64,000 nucleotides of DNA, taken from Cristatella mucedo. Its lineage: Eukaryota; Bryozoa; Phylactolaemata; Cristatellidae. The position numbers were made by a program, and so were the translations under genes. Positions 12,495-26,500 of this stretch are shown here, one piece after another (within the stretch, counting starts at the first letter, position 1; each line of letters begins with the position of its first letter). Under the pieces are notes generated by a model, which saw only the letters and a program-made list of their open reading frames with translations, did not search any database and was not told where the DNA came from. Location of the stretch: NCBI GenBank assembly GCA_009760855.2, contig WPIO01000029.1:2063501-2127500 (forward strand). Reading direction: 5' to 3'.

Positions 12495-15400
12495 TGTTAA
12501 TTTCACACTTCCAGCCATCAAGTTCCATTCCTTGAGCTTAGATCAGAAGCTCAGCATTAGACTAGGTAAGACCTGAATGCCTATGATCAGATCACAGAGG
12601 TCTATCTGGTTGAGGAGGTATGGGTTTCTTTCCTTAGCAGCATCTATGAAGTTGGAATTCAGATATGCAATACCGTCCTGGCTGTATGACTTGCTGCTCC
12701 CTCCTGAGCAGGGCTGATTCCTCCCCGGAGGGCTGGGAACAGGGAAAGGGAGCTTAGGGCATATTAGTACCGGTAATGGATGAAGTAACGTGTGGGATGC
12801 CAAAAGGCATGCCAAAGTATGCTTTGGAGGTCGAACACATCTTTACAGGCGTTCTCACAAGAGTACTTCCTTACTCCTGTATTGAAATATTGTCCACACA
12901 CGTTGCAATATGAATTGCTGGGCTGGGCGCAAGCAACCTTTTGATGCTATATCATCAAATGACTAAAAAATATGGCTATTCACTCTTATCTAACTCTGCA
13001 ATAACATGAGCTAAAATGTTCGTTTAAGGCACTTGTAATATTATACTTCTATTGATGTTACCCTATTGTGCTATGTCTGCCTAACTCTCACTAATTCAGG
13101 TAGTGGCTCAATTAGTGCTACATGTGGGAACCTGAAGTCCTCAACATGCCGATCAGCAAAACCCGAGAACTTCAAAGTTGCATCGTCCTAACCACAGAAG
13201 CAAAGTTTTTTTGGAACACTAGCAATTTGCTAGTTATTTTAGGCAAAAGAGATCGGACATTTTTGTCCCCAAGGACAAAATATTGAAATCTGTTACCCAG
13301 TGTAATCTCTATAGGCATAGCCTCTATGCATACCCATTTTTCAAACCTACAATTGCTTTGCCAGGCTTAATGTTTAGGCAGAGGCTACTCGTTTTGACAT
13401 GAATTTCGAAGGGCTAGGTATATGGGTGCGGATGAGCAGCCTACACAGATACCGAAGACGGTCCGGTAGTCGGAGGATTAGACACCCGGTTTAGGTAACT
13501 AGCTCAAGGTTAGCTGATTCAACAGCCTCATGTAAAAAGCAGCATAGGAGCTTTAACGGCATCACTTGCAGTGAGCAATAAAGGATCGCCCACTGAAGGA
13601 CTCGAACCCACAATCAGGGTCGTGAAGAGTGAGCACCTTACCTCTAGGCTAAAACCCAAGCGTGTGAACTAGTCAAATTTTAAGTAAAAATACGAGTGAA
13701 TGAGAAACTACGAATGATGAACGTTAGAAGTCGGCAGGGTTCAACCGATGGAACTTTTCGGAGACCAACACATTTTCTACCTTAAAATGAGCATCTGACA
13801 AGGGACGTGTTCCTGATAAGTGAAAATCGTAGTTCCTAGCTCGCTGTCACGTGATTTATCTAACTAAATCAAAGATCTGCAAGAGGTTTAGAAACAGCCA
13901 AGAAGAGAGAACCAAAGAAAGATTTCAGCTAGGCTCTAAGTTATTCCGACATATACGCACGGAGGAAAAGTCTACCATAGCTATTTTTAAGTTGTGAGGC
14001 ACCAATCAATCGTAAGCTGGTAGTGTGGCTGGAATGCTCCTATGTTTCTGCCGTGGTTCATATTGGCTGGTGGTAGCACCCGGACTCACTCTTACCTATA
14101 CACTGAAGATTTGAAGATTAAGTTAAGCAGAATTTTTATTTAATAACGGAATACATAGCAACATTTTTCGGCATAGATTGTGACATTGAACTGAGGACTA
14201 TGCCGTCGCCCTCGACAACAGCCACTAACCTATGATCAAGCAACCGGGCGACCATAACAAGTCGTTGCAAATATTTTTACTCCGAGTAACTGAGTACCAA
14301 TATCTACATGGCCTATGAGCTAGTCCTTAAACAACTTGCATTAATTCACACAATTTTTATTCTACTGCCTTCTGGCACTTAACGTTGTTATAGTGGACTA
14401 ACGTACATCAATAAGTTATAACTCTTACCAAGTTCTCCATAGCTTGGTTATACGTTTCCCGTATGGTTGATGGTGACCTCAGAATTAATAAAAACAACCG
14501 GTACAATCTCTAAGAAAATTAGTTTAATTATCTTACCTAAGCAAAACAAAGCCATTGCTCTGCAATGCAAAGTGGAAAAAGCTCAAGGAAGGCTAAAAAT
14601 TTATTTCAGCAATAGCAGCTTTTAATATATCTAAAATTTGGCAATGGCTGTTCTAATACTATGATAAATGAATATGATTACAGTATTAATCTGTCAAGAT
14701 TGCTACCAAGCTCTACAATATTGCTTCCATTGCAGTGCACATAAAGTGCCAAGAAAGACATTCAGTTCTTAAAGGGCAGTTTACAATAGATCATTACTAT
14801 TATTATCATACTGATAAGAGCTTATTTGGTTCATTTGTTCTCCGATGGTGCTATGCAAATAGAATATATATTATAATCATTACTTATATACTGTTATTAA
14901 TATATTATAATCATTATCGATCTGAGGTTCTCTAGTTCATTGATGCTGCAGCTTGCTGACATAGCTTATGCAGCTTGATACCGAGCCTATACTAAAAACA
15001 ACAGCATCTCCTATATCACCACTGCTATCAAAGATTGTCTTCTCCCATCAAGTGCATTGGTGTCAGATGCCTATAAGATTTCTTGCCCAAAAGCTCTTGG
15101 TGTATCATTGCACCTTCAGGCATAACAGTTTAAAAAAACGTCAAGACTAGAGCGCCAGTGCTGATATTCGACACGGCCTAAATAATGTCAATAAGCACTT
15201 CATTGACAATCCCTGGTGAAATCGGCATCCCTGCCTCCAAGGTAACGAGTGTTGTATGCTGACAGCGATTGCTGATTAACTCGGGGGGGGGTCGCTTGTA
15301 ATACAATGCAATGTATCTCCATCTTTAAATTCACAGACTAAGAGGGTGTTTTCTACAGCACACTCAAAGCCTAAGTGGCTTTCTTTTGGTACGCACACGG

Positions 15401-16577
15401 AAGCCAACGAAGTCAACTCCACGAAACAAAGAGAAAGTGAAAAGCAGAGTTGAGTCGAAGGGCAGTCGATGAAGTGAGTAGCATGGAACTAGCAGTTCAG
15501 GCCGGCTAAAAAGAATGACATGCACAAATGCACCATTGTATTAGCCATTAGTTGATCCACGAAATACATACTGGTTTCTCTAGCTTCCAGTAAATCAGCA
15601 CTTGCATTCGGAAGCCACGGTATCGTTGCCTGCAGGAAGCAATGATTCCCGAATCTAAAGGCTAAAGCTTTGCTGTCAAATGGGGAGTGAGCACCACCAT
15701 GGTAATTTTAGACAGTGTACGGCCTTGTATTGATTGATTTGGATCACCTACTTGCTCGGTTTCTTTTGTTGAAAACCCTAGGCGTTTCAGCTTGTCCGAT
15801 AAACAGAAGCTGCAGTTTGTGGTCACCTGTAGTAATGGACACCAGAGCCACTGTTAAGTTAGTCGTGTGCTTTTCATTTCCCTCAAGCTGCTACTAGCAA
15901 TGGTGCCACCTGGCGACAGGGGGTAGAAGGCATGCCCGGCTCGTCGTCATTATACCAGGGTGATACTACGATTATTTGCTGGAGATTAGGAAGCAAAGTG
16001 GCAATCACACTTACGTCTGCTAAGCCATGCTCACGTGCATCTTGATGTCTTAAAACTGGTGGGAATACATGAATTTCTCGAGCCAGCTCAGTGACAAAGT
16101 GAGTGCATTGAAAGCAGAGGTCCTCCGAAGTTCATCGGGCGTCTATTGCTTTCATGGATTAGGCAACTGCAGAGGAAAACTTGCTGGGGGCGTGGCATAG
16201 CAATTCCCTCTGACTAACGCAGAGTAAAAAAACTGGGTTGTTGAGTCGATGATCTCGCTTTCAGCACAGTGCCTGAGCCGATTCCACGGCTAATTGGCTA
16301 TAGCTCTTATCGAGAATACAAGACAACAACGCTTGATTTCGGCATCTAACTCCTCTGGTCATTGGTGAGCATGCTTCCTCTGGTCAGACTCAAAATTAAA
16401 GCAATACTGGTCTCGCTGTAAAATTCATACGATTATCCTCAAATCCACCCAGATACACACCTAACTAAGTCCACAAAGGAGGTCAATTATGACGGTCACT
16501 CTTTGGTGTCTCTTTTACTCCACCTTGTGGTTTCACCTTTGAAACACTTTTGATTATACATATGTGTGATGTGTGGT

Positions 16578-16628
<51 letters not shown>

Positions 16629-17420
16629 CATGTGTGTGTGTGTGTGTGTGGGCATGTGTGTGTGTGTGGGCATGTGTGTGTGTGGTGCACGTGCCTATGT
16701 GTGCGCATGTATTTACACATAACCAGACTGCCTTATCGATGTAGCAAGGTGTATTCAGAATCTTGAGGACATTCGGCTATTATGGGAGAATATTCTTACT
16801 ACCTACTCATAGCAGGGCATGCAAATATACACACACTCATATGCATGCACATACACCGCATGCAAGAGCAAAATCCTTGGTTCGATGTAAGAATAATGTA
16901 GCCTTATCATGGGAAGGCATACTGCACGTGCCAGCAACGGAGATTTTAATGCTATCGAAAACAAATAAATGTTATACATGTAGCTGCAGCACACATTCCC
17001 AAAAACCCAACATGCAAATGTGGCATACTTGTCTGAAGTACTCTTCTGCTATTCGGTTTGCCCACTCGATGCATATCTTCAGAGGCCTTGATGGATTTGA
17101 GATGTCTGCACATTTAATTGCTGTCCGAAGTATGCATACTTTGCCCTCATCAGTATTAACCCAGTCGTCAGGTGTAACCGTTCCATTTGTCTAAAACGTT
17201 GAAGACACTATGCTAGCATGTTGTTAAATATCAGCTCTAGTTAGAACTATAAATACATTTGACATTTGCATTTGGCCTGCTATGAACATAATACAAGTTT
17301 AATGAGCACCCAAAAAGAGCTGCAGAAGGGTCAGTATAGTGCCGTGGCTCCGCAGTAGTAATTGAAGAAACAGCAAGGGGTACGATAGAGGAGAGGGAGA
17401 GTAGGGAAGGAGGGAGGAAG

Positions 17421-17484
<64 letters not shown>

Positions 17485-17509
17485 GACAGAGAGAGACAGA
17501 CAGACAGAC

Positions 17510-17585
<76 letters not shown>

Positions 17586-20500
17586 GAGTTGACCGATGAT
17601 TATTGTTCCACCGGAGTGGCAGGGCAGACAAGCAGAGAAGTCAGCAGAGTGGTTGCCTAACCGTCACCTGACAGACGCCGAGGGCTTAAAAAGTGATTCT
17701 TTTGATCATCCCTGAAAGATGCAGAAGCTCAGGCACAAGGCTAAAAGCGACATGCATGCATGTTATACTCGGTTAACTGTTGGAAAGTTTGTTGTATTTC
17801 CTCCTTCCACAGTCCAGCCACAGTCACTTGTCATAGGTGATCGTAAACCTACTTCACTAGGAACATGCCACTACCAATTTGCCAAAAATCGTCGCATATG
17901 ATGAACCATTGAAAGCGAGAGCATGCTGCAAAACGGTAAAATAAAGCACACACAAAGGAGGTTTGACTAGTTAGCATCTGAGTTAAGACTGCTTGCTTCA
18001 GGATATTTTGGTCAATATACAAACCCTGGCTTGACCAAGGGGTAAAGTTCTCCTCTGTAAAGATCAAGGTCATGTTCACGAAACCTTAGGCATACCGTAA
18101 GTAAAGCACTTGGATAGAGACTAAGTTTTCTTAGGGCGAAATACAAATAACTTGTATTTATATTCATATGTATAGCACCCTAAGAAAAGCTTAATCTCGA
18201 TCTGGGTTGTTACATATACCGCAGGACTCTCGTGCCCAAGACCCTGGTTGTTAAAGTCGACCGACTCACCCATGGGCCAAAGCAGGACGGCGGAGGTGTC
18301 CTCTTATTAGGACACGGCAAGGCCTGAGCACTTGCAAACCAGATTCCAAGGCTTAAATAAGCAGTGAAAGCTTGGCCATTCTGAAACTAAGATGACTGTT
18401 TAGTTTAAGTATAATTGATAATTCGCTCAGTCGACCAACGGCTGGTACAGTAGAAAGACAACAGGTATTTACATATACTCATATTCATCCCCTAAACAAT
18501 GACGTGGCCTAACGATGAACAGTAATCTTTAGCTTGCCATGTCTAGGGATATCATCATAATCAAACGTGTAACTACTTATGGACCACTGTAGCATCCCAG
18601 TGGCCGAGCTGTGGCCAAGGTGCTAAAGTGTAGAAAAGACTAAGGATCAGTACAACATAGTCAAAGTAAGCAGCTGATTATATACAGCTGTATCTTTCTA
18701 TTCCTTACTTTGCTTTACGGATGTTACCAATAACTCTCTGTGGGCACTTCCATCTTGCATCGATGAAGCTTGAGGGCCAAGCCTAGAGCCCATATGCAAC
18801 ACCAAACACTTACGTTTTAAAGCCAGTTGCAACAGCCTACAAAGCCGCTCTGATTTGGCAAAGTTTGAGGTGCTATCTAGGTAACTGGGGCTGCATGTAT
18901 TTCTCAGACACATGCATGCGTGTGTGTGTCCGGGGCTGCATGTATTTCTCAGACACATGCACGCATGTGCGCACACACGTGCACACACAATAATTTCCAG
19001 GCTTGATCAGACGTGAATTAATAATATGACAAATAAATATGCATGCATACTGAAAGCCTGATTCAAATTGAGCTCATCCATACATATATTGTATCGCCGT
19101 TACGTATGAAGCACATCGGTACAATCAGCAAGTTGCTGGTAGCAGAAGCACACATCTACCTGCAAGCAGTGCAATGCCCACCTGAGGAGAACCATGGTCA
19201 TCTTTCAAGGACTTCATTGGGCTGACGTAGAGCACAAAACGATGCACGTGCTCAAAATGTCGGGCCATATCAGTGGCCAAAACCATATCAATGATGCTAT
19301 GGCGAAGCAGTTCAAAATCTGGCCTACAGCAAGGCACCGGAGTGAGTGCATAGCTATGGACATGAATAGCCCTGGTCACCAAAACACCACGACCAACAGC
19401 ATAGCAAGTCGCTGCTTTGCATTGGAGACAACAGAAAGAACAAATTCGTACTCGTAAACTTGACAAGCATTAAGAAATACAGCAATTTGAAAAATCGGGC
19501 GACTTCTTGCCCAAATATCAATGTATATGCAAAAAACTAAGATATATAAACTACATAGGTATTTAATGATAAAAAAGATGAGCTTTGACTGAAGTGTTCT
19601 GGGAAGATAGTTGCTTGACAAACAAGGGGCAACGAATCCAACACAGAGTGAAAGCAGAATCCAACTGACAGATCGTACAGAGATGGCTCAGTGGGATCAC
19701 CAGTCAAAGGAAGCATGCAATTCAACTCTCGTGGTAGACATTATACCCAAAGGGGGAGGGTCGCAAAATAATGAGAGCCCTTATCCTACATACCTTTAAA
19801 TGCTAACACCATGAAATCGCTCATCCCGTGTTCCACCGGCAACGTGTGGATCTCCTTCAGTAACAGTGAAGCCTATTTCAAATGCCAGCAATTGACAATC
19901 AAGCAAAATGCTCGGTTTAGTTGATTTGCTTCCAGCTCCAGTTACTGGGGTAATTCTGGCTTTACTAAGAAGCATGCGTTAGCAAAAGGTGGACAAACTA
20001 CAAAAACTGAGTCGTTGCTATCGATGTGTGACAGGCTTGGTAGCCCGGCAAAATACTTAGAAGGTGTATTGCAATTCACTAGCCAGGCTGTGAAGTGCAT
20101 TACAAGTAAGTACTTTCAAGCATTAGACCCACCTTTCCCCCTTTACCTGAAGTGTAATACATCAACAAGATAAGTCAGGCTGCCAGTGGCGTTATTAGGA
20201 TATTGTGCATCCGGGGACGAACTACACAGATGGCAATCACCTCCAGTATTAAGAGTACATTTTGGCGCGCCCCTGATCCAGTGCCCCTGATCCAGCGCCC
20301 CTGATCCAGCGCCCCTGATCCAGCGCCCCTGATCCAGCTCGAGGGACATATGCCTCCTGCCCCCTTCGGTATGTCACTGCATGCTGCTATATACACGAGG
20401 TCATTGAAACAGCTGACATTTACCTTGTTTTGACCGTAGGCGTTATTTTTTTTAAGGCCAAGCACAGCCACAACCTCCGTGCTTCTTGATCCGTTGCTGA

Positions 20501-23500
20501 TTAGTTACAGCAAACGGCTAGGCTCATTAAAGCAAATTGCAAACGCCAGCAGGTAATAAGCAAAGCCCTAGATACTAAATATCCCTAGGAAAAGAGCACA
20601 GTCGGTATTATCGCTTTCTAGCACCTCAAGTCAGCTGAGTGGATGACTCAAATGCTTGTGTGCACACGTACAGGCAGTAGGGGTAAGCAGGGACAGGCCT
20701 GGAAACAGTGATAGAGGTAGCAATAGCTGTGGATGACATCGGTTCAACCAAGTAGGCAAGGAAAAGCTGGTCTCGACTCATTTCTATTTTGAGCTACTTC
20801 CACCAACAGTTTCCCGCTCACGACCCTCGTCTGCTTATTCGAGTGCGTGCACATCAGTATGTTTTTATTTTTATTTTTACAAAGCACCGCTCGACCTAGC
20901 ATTTACACCCGAGACAATGTCACAGGAAAGAGGCTGAGAGCAGAAGCACCGAATTCAAATCAACCGAGCCAAATGGACCCCTGGGTCTTAGCTCAGGGGT
21001 AACATGCTCGGAAGTCACAACCCAGATCGTGGGTTCGAGTCCCACGGTAAGCAATCCTGTATTGCTCTCAAAACACGTGTGAGGATAATAGAGTACTCAC
21101 AATAGTCATTTAGCCAAGCAAAAACCAAAGGCTGTTGAGGCCTTCTCACTTACTTATGAGTCCTACAGAACTGATTGTTTTTATTGGAATCAGGTCTTCT
21201 ACAGCACGGCAGCATCTAGCTCTAGCTTGCAAGTGCAGTGCAACAGTTTCTCACCCGCCATCTTTATTGTCTGCTCTAACCCAGTCTCCAGCATCATTGA
21301 TAGAAAAATACTATGTGAGTAATAATAATAATAGTAACAACAGTTATAAGTCATTAGTACAGTGCCCTAAGAGAACTGAATCTCTTTCAAGGTGCTTTAC
21401 AACATAAAGCAAGAGATTCAGCAACCAAGGGACAGTATCGTGCTTAGGCAACTTTGCAAAAGCAAACACAAAGACATTCAGGGCCAACGGCTAATAGGAC
21501 ATCCAGGCCAGCAACATGCACGGAATCATGTAAAGGCAAGCATGCAAAACACAGGAAAAAAGACAACCGTGAAAGCTGACCGTGCGTCTTTAGTTGAGAC
21601 TTAAGTGTGGCAAGGTCATTCCAGGCAGTGACCATAGGCAGAAGCAAGTTTCATACTCTCGGTGCACGCGAGCTGAAGGCTCGATCACAAAAAATTCAAT
21701 TTAGAAAGAGGAGTGGGCAAATGACTAGCTGCCGAGGAGCGCGTGGTACGAGACCACACTGCATGAGCAAGGAGAATAGGTAGGCTGGCGTAAGCAAGTG
21801 AAGTGACATACAAACCAGACAGATGATCTTGAAATAGATTTCATGCTTGACAGGAATCCAGTAAAGCTCAGACAGAAGTAGGGTGATGGAGCAGTTATGC
21901 CGTTAAAGGTCAACCAGATGAGCTGAGTTTGCCAGCAGCTGTAGATGATTAAGGACACTGGCAGGGAATCCCGAATACAGGGAATTGCAGAAATAAACAC
22001 CGCGCAGCATAGATGCAGGCATCCATGGCAGCCTCAAGCCAATATTGTTCAGCAGAGTTCGTTAGCTCTGCAGAATCAGTCAGTGAAACTGCACAGCATC
22101 TTTGCAATGCCTACCATGCTGCATGTTGTTGCTTACTGTTGCATACTGCTGTTAAACATGCGTGAGAATCGAGACGTGGTTCAAAGAAATGTCAAGACTG
22201 GTGGAAACCTAAAGGTAGAATGGTGAAGGATGGGAGAAACCATGAATCAGGGAAGGGAAAGAGGAAATTGGCCCATTACAAAGCAACCGGATACAGCTAT
22301 GTATGCAAGAGTTGAAGGCATGCACAAACACCGAATAGTATGCTTGAGGCACTACCTTTCAAGGTTTTTGAAAATATCCGATTTTGGTTCACTTGCAGTA
22401 AGCATAAACGCTTTAGCAGCATGATGACTTTCAAGGACGGCACTGAAAGTAGAAGTCAATAAATAAAAAATAGAAAATAACCAAGCCAGTTCTAGCAAGT
22501 CGCAAGGAAGCAAGCCTGCAGAATGTATTATCAAGCAGTCAAATTTATTCATGCTACACCTGAGTGCCACCCCCAAGTACAATCAAGGTGAGAACTGTAG
22601 GACACGTGCTGAAGGGTTGAGCTAAAAGGTTCGACATTGTAAACCTCAAGCGACTATGGGTAGTTAGGTAACAAAGGAACCTTCTCTTTCCTTCTACATT
22701 CATTAATCCAAGAGAAGTGCTGGCATAACAATGATCAGACTGCCAACATTAGAACAAAAATTATTACTAAAGAATGGAATAATCGTGCATTCAGTATAAA
22801 GCAAAGTGCAGGCTACCCACCGTCTGAGGCACTCAAGATTAACACAGCCTATAAGAACACCGTAGTGTTCAGGACATGAAGATGATACAAGTTGCTATCA
22901 ACATCTACATTGTGCACTTCCTCGCCGGGTTAACGACTGACTCAGTGGTAGTCCGCAAGTAACTGCCACGAATGTCACCCATTGCATGACCTGTGCAAGG
23001 AACTTGCACATCACCAACAGAGACCGGAATACTATTGAATACCGGAATACTACACAATACTTGAAAATCTTATAGCTCGAGGCTCATACAGTGTCAATAG
23101 AGCTCTGCAGCAGTATCTTGATCTATAGTATCAAAAGCAACTGTGAGAATAAAGAGCAAAAGAGCTGTTATGTACCAAAATCGTTGTCAGTTAGACATCA
23201 TTGTGAACCTGAAGCAGGCTGGACTCGTTTGAGCAGAGGTCTCCGATGCCACAATAAAGGATCACAAAAGAAGTGAAATTTAAAAGCTACAGTATTTCTG
23301 CCCGTAGGAGCTAACCTCTATAGACTTCAAAACAGCATAAGAGAAACAGTGTTTTAACGTCATTGGACTGCCCAATGCAGTGAGGCACCAGTGGCTCATT
23401 AGTCAACATCTCAGCAAAGATGTGACAAGGTCAAGCTCGAATTTGGAGATGGGCCCCTAGGTATTTTGAACTGAAGAGCAAGCACACCTCAAAGCCTGCC

Positions 23501-26500
23501 GGTTGCGTTCGATTTACGCTAATAACTTACTTCTCAAAAACTAGCCTTTGGTCTCGTAAAGGGGTGATTGTAGTAAGCAAGACCACTCCTTATTGGTGAT
23601 TGCTATGGAAGAGCGATACAACTTTATAGAAATGTGACTTGACAAACAGTCGATACAATAATGGTCTTACACATGAATTAGGACAAGTCCTTTGAAGCCA
23701 CGGCATTAAGGCTATCTCTGCCGGTTAAAGTGAAAAGGAAGCAATGCAGCAATAGATGTTAGCAGCTTCCAATACCACGGCAAGAAGTGCTTCGGCAATT
23801 AACTAGCTACACATGCTTTTCTGACAAAAACCTTTTCCATGTAGTACCTGACAAATAGGTATGTTTGCCTTTCAATTAGAACAACATAAAAGTCTTATAG
23901 TGCCTGCTTTGCAAACTGCAACAAATGGCCTACCAAGCCAGTTTTGTCTTTTCGTTTAATCTAAAAGCCCATATGAATTCCATCCTCCACAACCGACCAA
24001 GAGTTACAAGGAAGCAGTGTCTACTAAACATGAAATCTAATCTATCCGACTGGGTTGAAAGTTGCACACGAACTGATTGTGATAGATAGCTAGACGACTT
24101 CTGGACTAACTAAATTGAACAATGGCAGTCGTTATATTAATCCAAATTTAAAGTGCACTGGTGAGTTAATGGTTATCAGTATGTGATGCATCCCAGTCTG
24201 CAACTCTACTAAGCAGCAAGAAATTCAAAGCCTACCGATTCATTATGCAGGGCGATAGTTGCTAAAGCTCTTCTGTTGCTATACAAACGAAGAAGCTGTT
24301 GACTCAACCAACATTCACTCCTACTTTTTATTTTACTTCAGATGCCAAGAAAAAGGCAATTTTACCATCTCTTTTTGAGATTCACTACCCTATCAAGCCT
24401 ACTATGACCAAAAGCTCATCAGCTGTTCTTTTTCACATGACATTCATTAATAAAAAAGCAACACTTTCAAAAGATAAAACTCAATTGCTGAAGAACAAAC
24501 AGTCGACTTTGATGCATTACAGCAAACTTGCAAAAAGATGCTATAAACTACTCGAAACGATACCAACACGAGAGATACAGTAGTATATACGACAGTGCCC
24601 CTGCATATATGCATCAAGGGAAGGCAAAAAAAAATCCGATTTTACATACCTGTCATTATAGAGTATGGCAAGCCGATCGTATGCATTAACGAGAAATGAG
24701 CTTGTTCTGCCAGGGTGGTCCACATCGTGCACTATGGCAGCAATCAATGCAGCTACTTCATCTGCAGCAGTCAGAATGTCCTACAACAGACCACGTGCCA
24801 ATGCTTGCAATGCCATGCACGGTTGCTATACTTGCAAACGATGGAGCCACACTACTAGTAAGCTGGGAGCCACTGCTAGCTCCAGCGGTCCAAATAACAA
24901 GTCTTCTTTCACAGCTGGGCTACGTACAAACAATGGCAGTTTGCACGAGAACACCTTCAAGATAGGTGAGCCGTGATGGCACATTAGGTAAGGCGGTTGC
25001 TTTTCACGACCTCGGTCCCGAGGTCGTGGGTTCGAATCCTACAGTGGGCGATCCTTAATCGCGGCTGCAAGCAGTAGTGATAGCCGTAAAGGCTCTTCTG
25101 TTGCTACACAAAAAAGGCTGTTAAATCAGCTAGTATTTATTTATTGCACATTTCATGATACAGGCAGATCGTGCACTTGTTTTAAAGATGCGTAGAGGGC
25201 AGGTTCAATTCCTACGAATTAGGCAAAAAAGCAAATGCTCTCGAAGTAAAAAGTGTTGCCTAAATTCACAAGATCTGACATGATATATCAGCAAGTCTGG
25301 GGTACCAGGGCAAATAACTGGCACAGCACGAACATTTTGTACATGTGACCTACCTTAGACCGTAGCTTGTCAAGATAGTAAGCCATGGCCTGGAGCACGT
25401 CCGAGGAATGTGTCGCATTATGGTATGGATTCTTCCAGTGGTAATTCGACTGAATTAGGTGTAGCCAATGGTAAAGTGAACGCTCGTCAATATTCAAGAA
25501 CTGACAAACACCAAATCTGTTTAGTATCTTCAATCCCAAATAAACCAGAGGCCTACACGAAGGTGCACACCAGCATCACAGTAAAGAGATTAAAAAAAGT
25601 ACAACATCGCCTTAAGCATAGCTCCATTTGAACAAAAGAAAACAGATTGAGTAAAAAATGGACAGTTAATCCCAAAGCAAGAGCAGCAGACGCACATGCG
25701 GCTGCCTGTGGCATTGACAGTGGATACATACTGTCTATTGGTCAGCCTCTCAAGTTCAATTACATTGAATTCCCAGGAAGCATCTGATTGCAGCAGCAGC
25801 CGAAGCTCTTCAGACGCACCACTGAGAATAGAATTATCCGAACTCCGGCTAGCTGACTTGCTTGCTGAAAAGTAATGGTCATTTGGGAGAATTGCAATGG
25901 ACTAACGACAGCACCAAATAGCTTGGCAGATAGTAGTAGTACTCACCAACTTTGTTACTACATGGTAATGAGTTCTGTCGAATACCATTTGGGGGAAACG
26001 TTTGCTACAAGACCACAAGGATGTGCAGGCATAAACAAACACGACAGAGGCAGTGAATATTAAGGATCGCGAGTGTGAGATAACAAAATTGCGCCCACAA
26101 GAGAGGGCCTAATGGGTTGTCTACGAGCTGCAAACATACGCTTATTTTATTTATACTAACACATTTCACCAAATTCTACTATACGGTCTATACAGCCATC
26201 AAACTCACGTGACTCCCACTGGCAGAACATCAAAAAATCAAACAAGCCTAGTTATCAGGTGAGCCAGCTACCAGCTGGCAACTTCGACCTCATTCTATCG
26301 GTGAGAGATAAATATCGAGAGCACCGCTTTGTCCTTAACTGTGAAAGCTAACAAAACTGAGCAGCCGAGTGTTTACTAACATACTATGCATTACGTCATC
26401 ACAAATAGTGGGTGACTCGCTATGCACCATACACCTCTTGAGACAATAGCATTCCGATTTCCCTTGTCGGGGACAGATATCAGCATATCCAACCGCATTG

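Larger units (their letters stand above)
9060..17028 (-). other. PDE8: PDE8 intron of 8 kb, repeat-rich
   Basis: The largest intron between confirmed exons. It holds LINE-A copy 2, LINE-B copies at 11.5 and 15.3 kb, the 11.9-12.5 kb ORF relic, SINE-B at 13.5 kb and CT and GT arrays. The stretches 9,900-11,490, 12,530-13,490, 13,660-14,800 and 15,510-16,570 show no other recognisable feature. Confidence 0.75.
17191..19181 (-). other. PDE8: PDE8 intron
   Basis: Holds the GA array at 17.4-17.6 kb, a SINE-A relic at 18.15 kb and a 38-bp duplication at 18.9 kb. Nothing else is recognised. Confidence 0.75.
19324..22355 (-). other. PDE8: PDE8 intron
   Basis: Holds a 14-bp minisatellite (20.3 kb), SINE-C (21.0 kb) and a LINE relic (21.3-22.0 kb). 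19,330-20,260 shows nothing recognisable. Confidence 0.75.

Noticed and set aside
16763-17194. 143-codon plus-strand open frame
   Set aside because: It is antisense to the 17029-17190 PDE8 exon, whose minus-strand reading is a clear family match.
19150-19181. Extension of the 19182 exon to a second GT (VGIALLAG)
   Set aside because: Would end in phase 1 while the next exon starts in phase 0, and has no counterpart in PDE8.
20985-21055. tRNA gene candidate
   Set aside because: A and B boxes are present but cloverleaf stems are not convincing and it continues into a SINE-like body.
24985-25055. tRNA gene candidate at the head of SINE-B
   Set aside because: Same sequence recurs at least five times with an identical non-tRNA tail; it is a SINE head.
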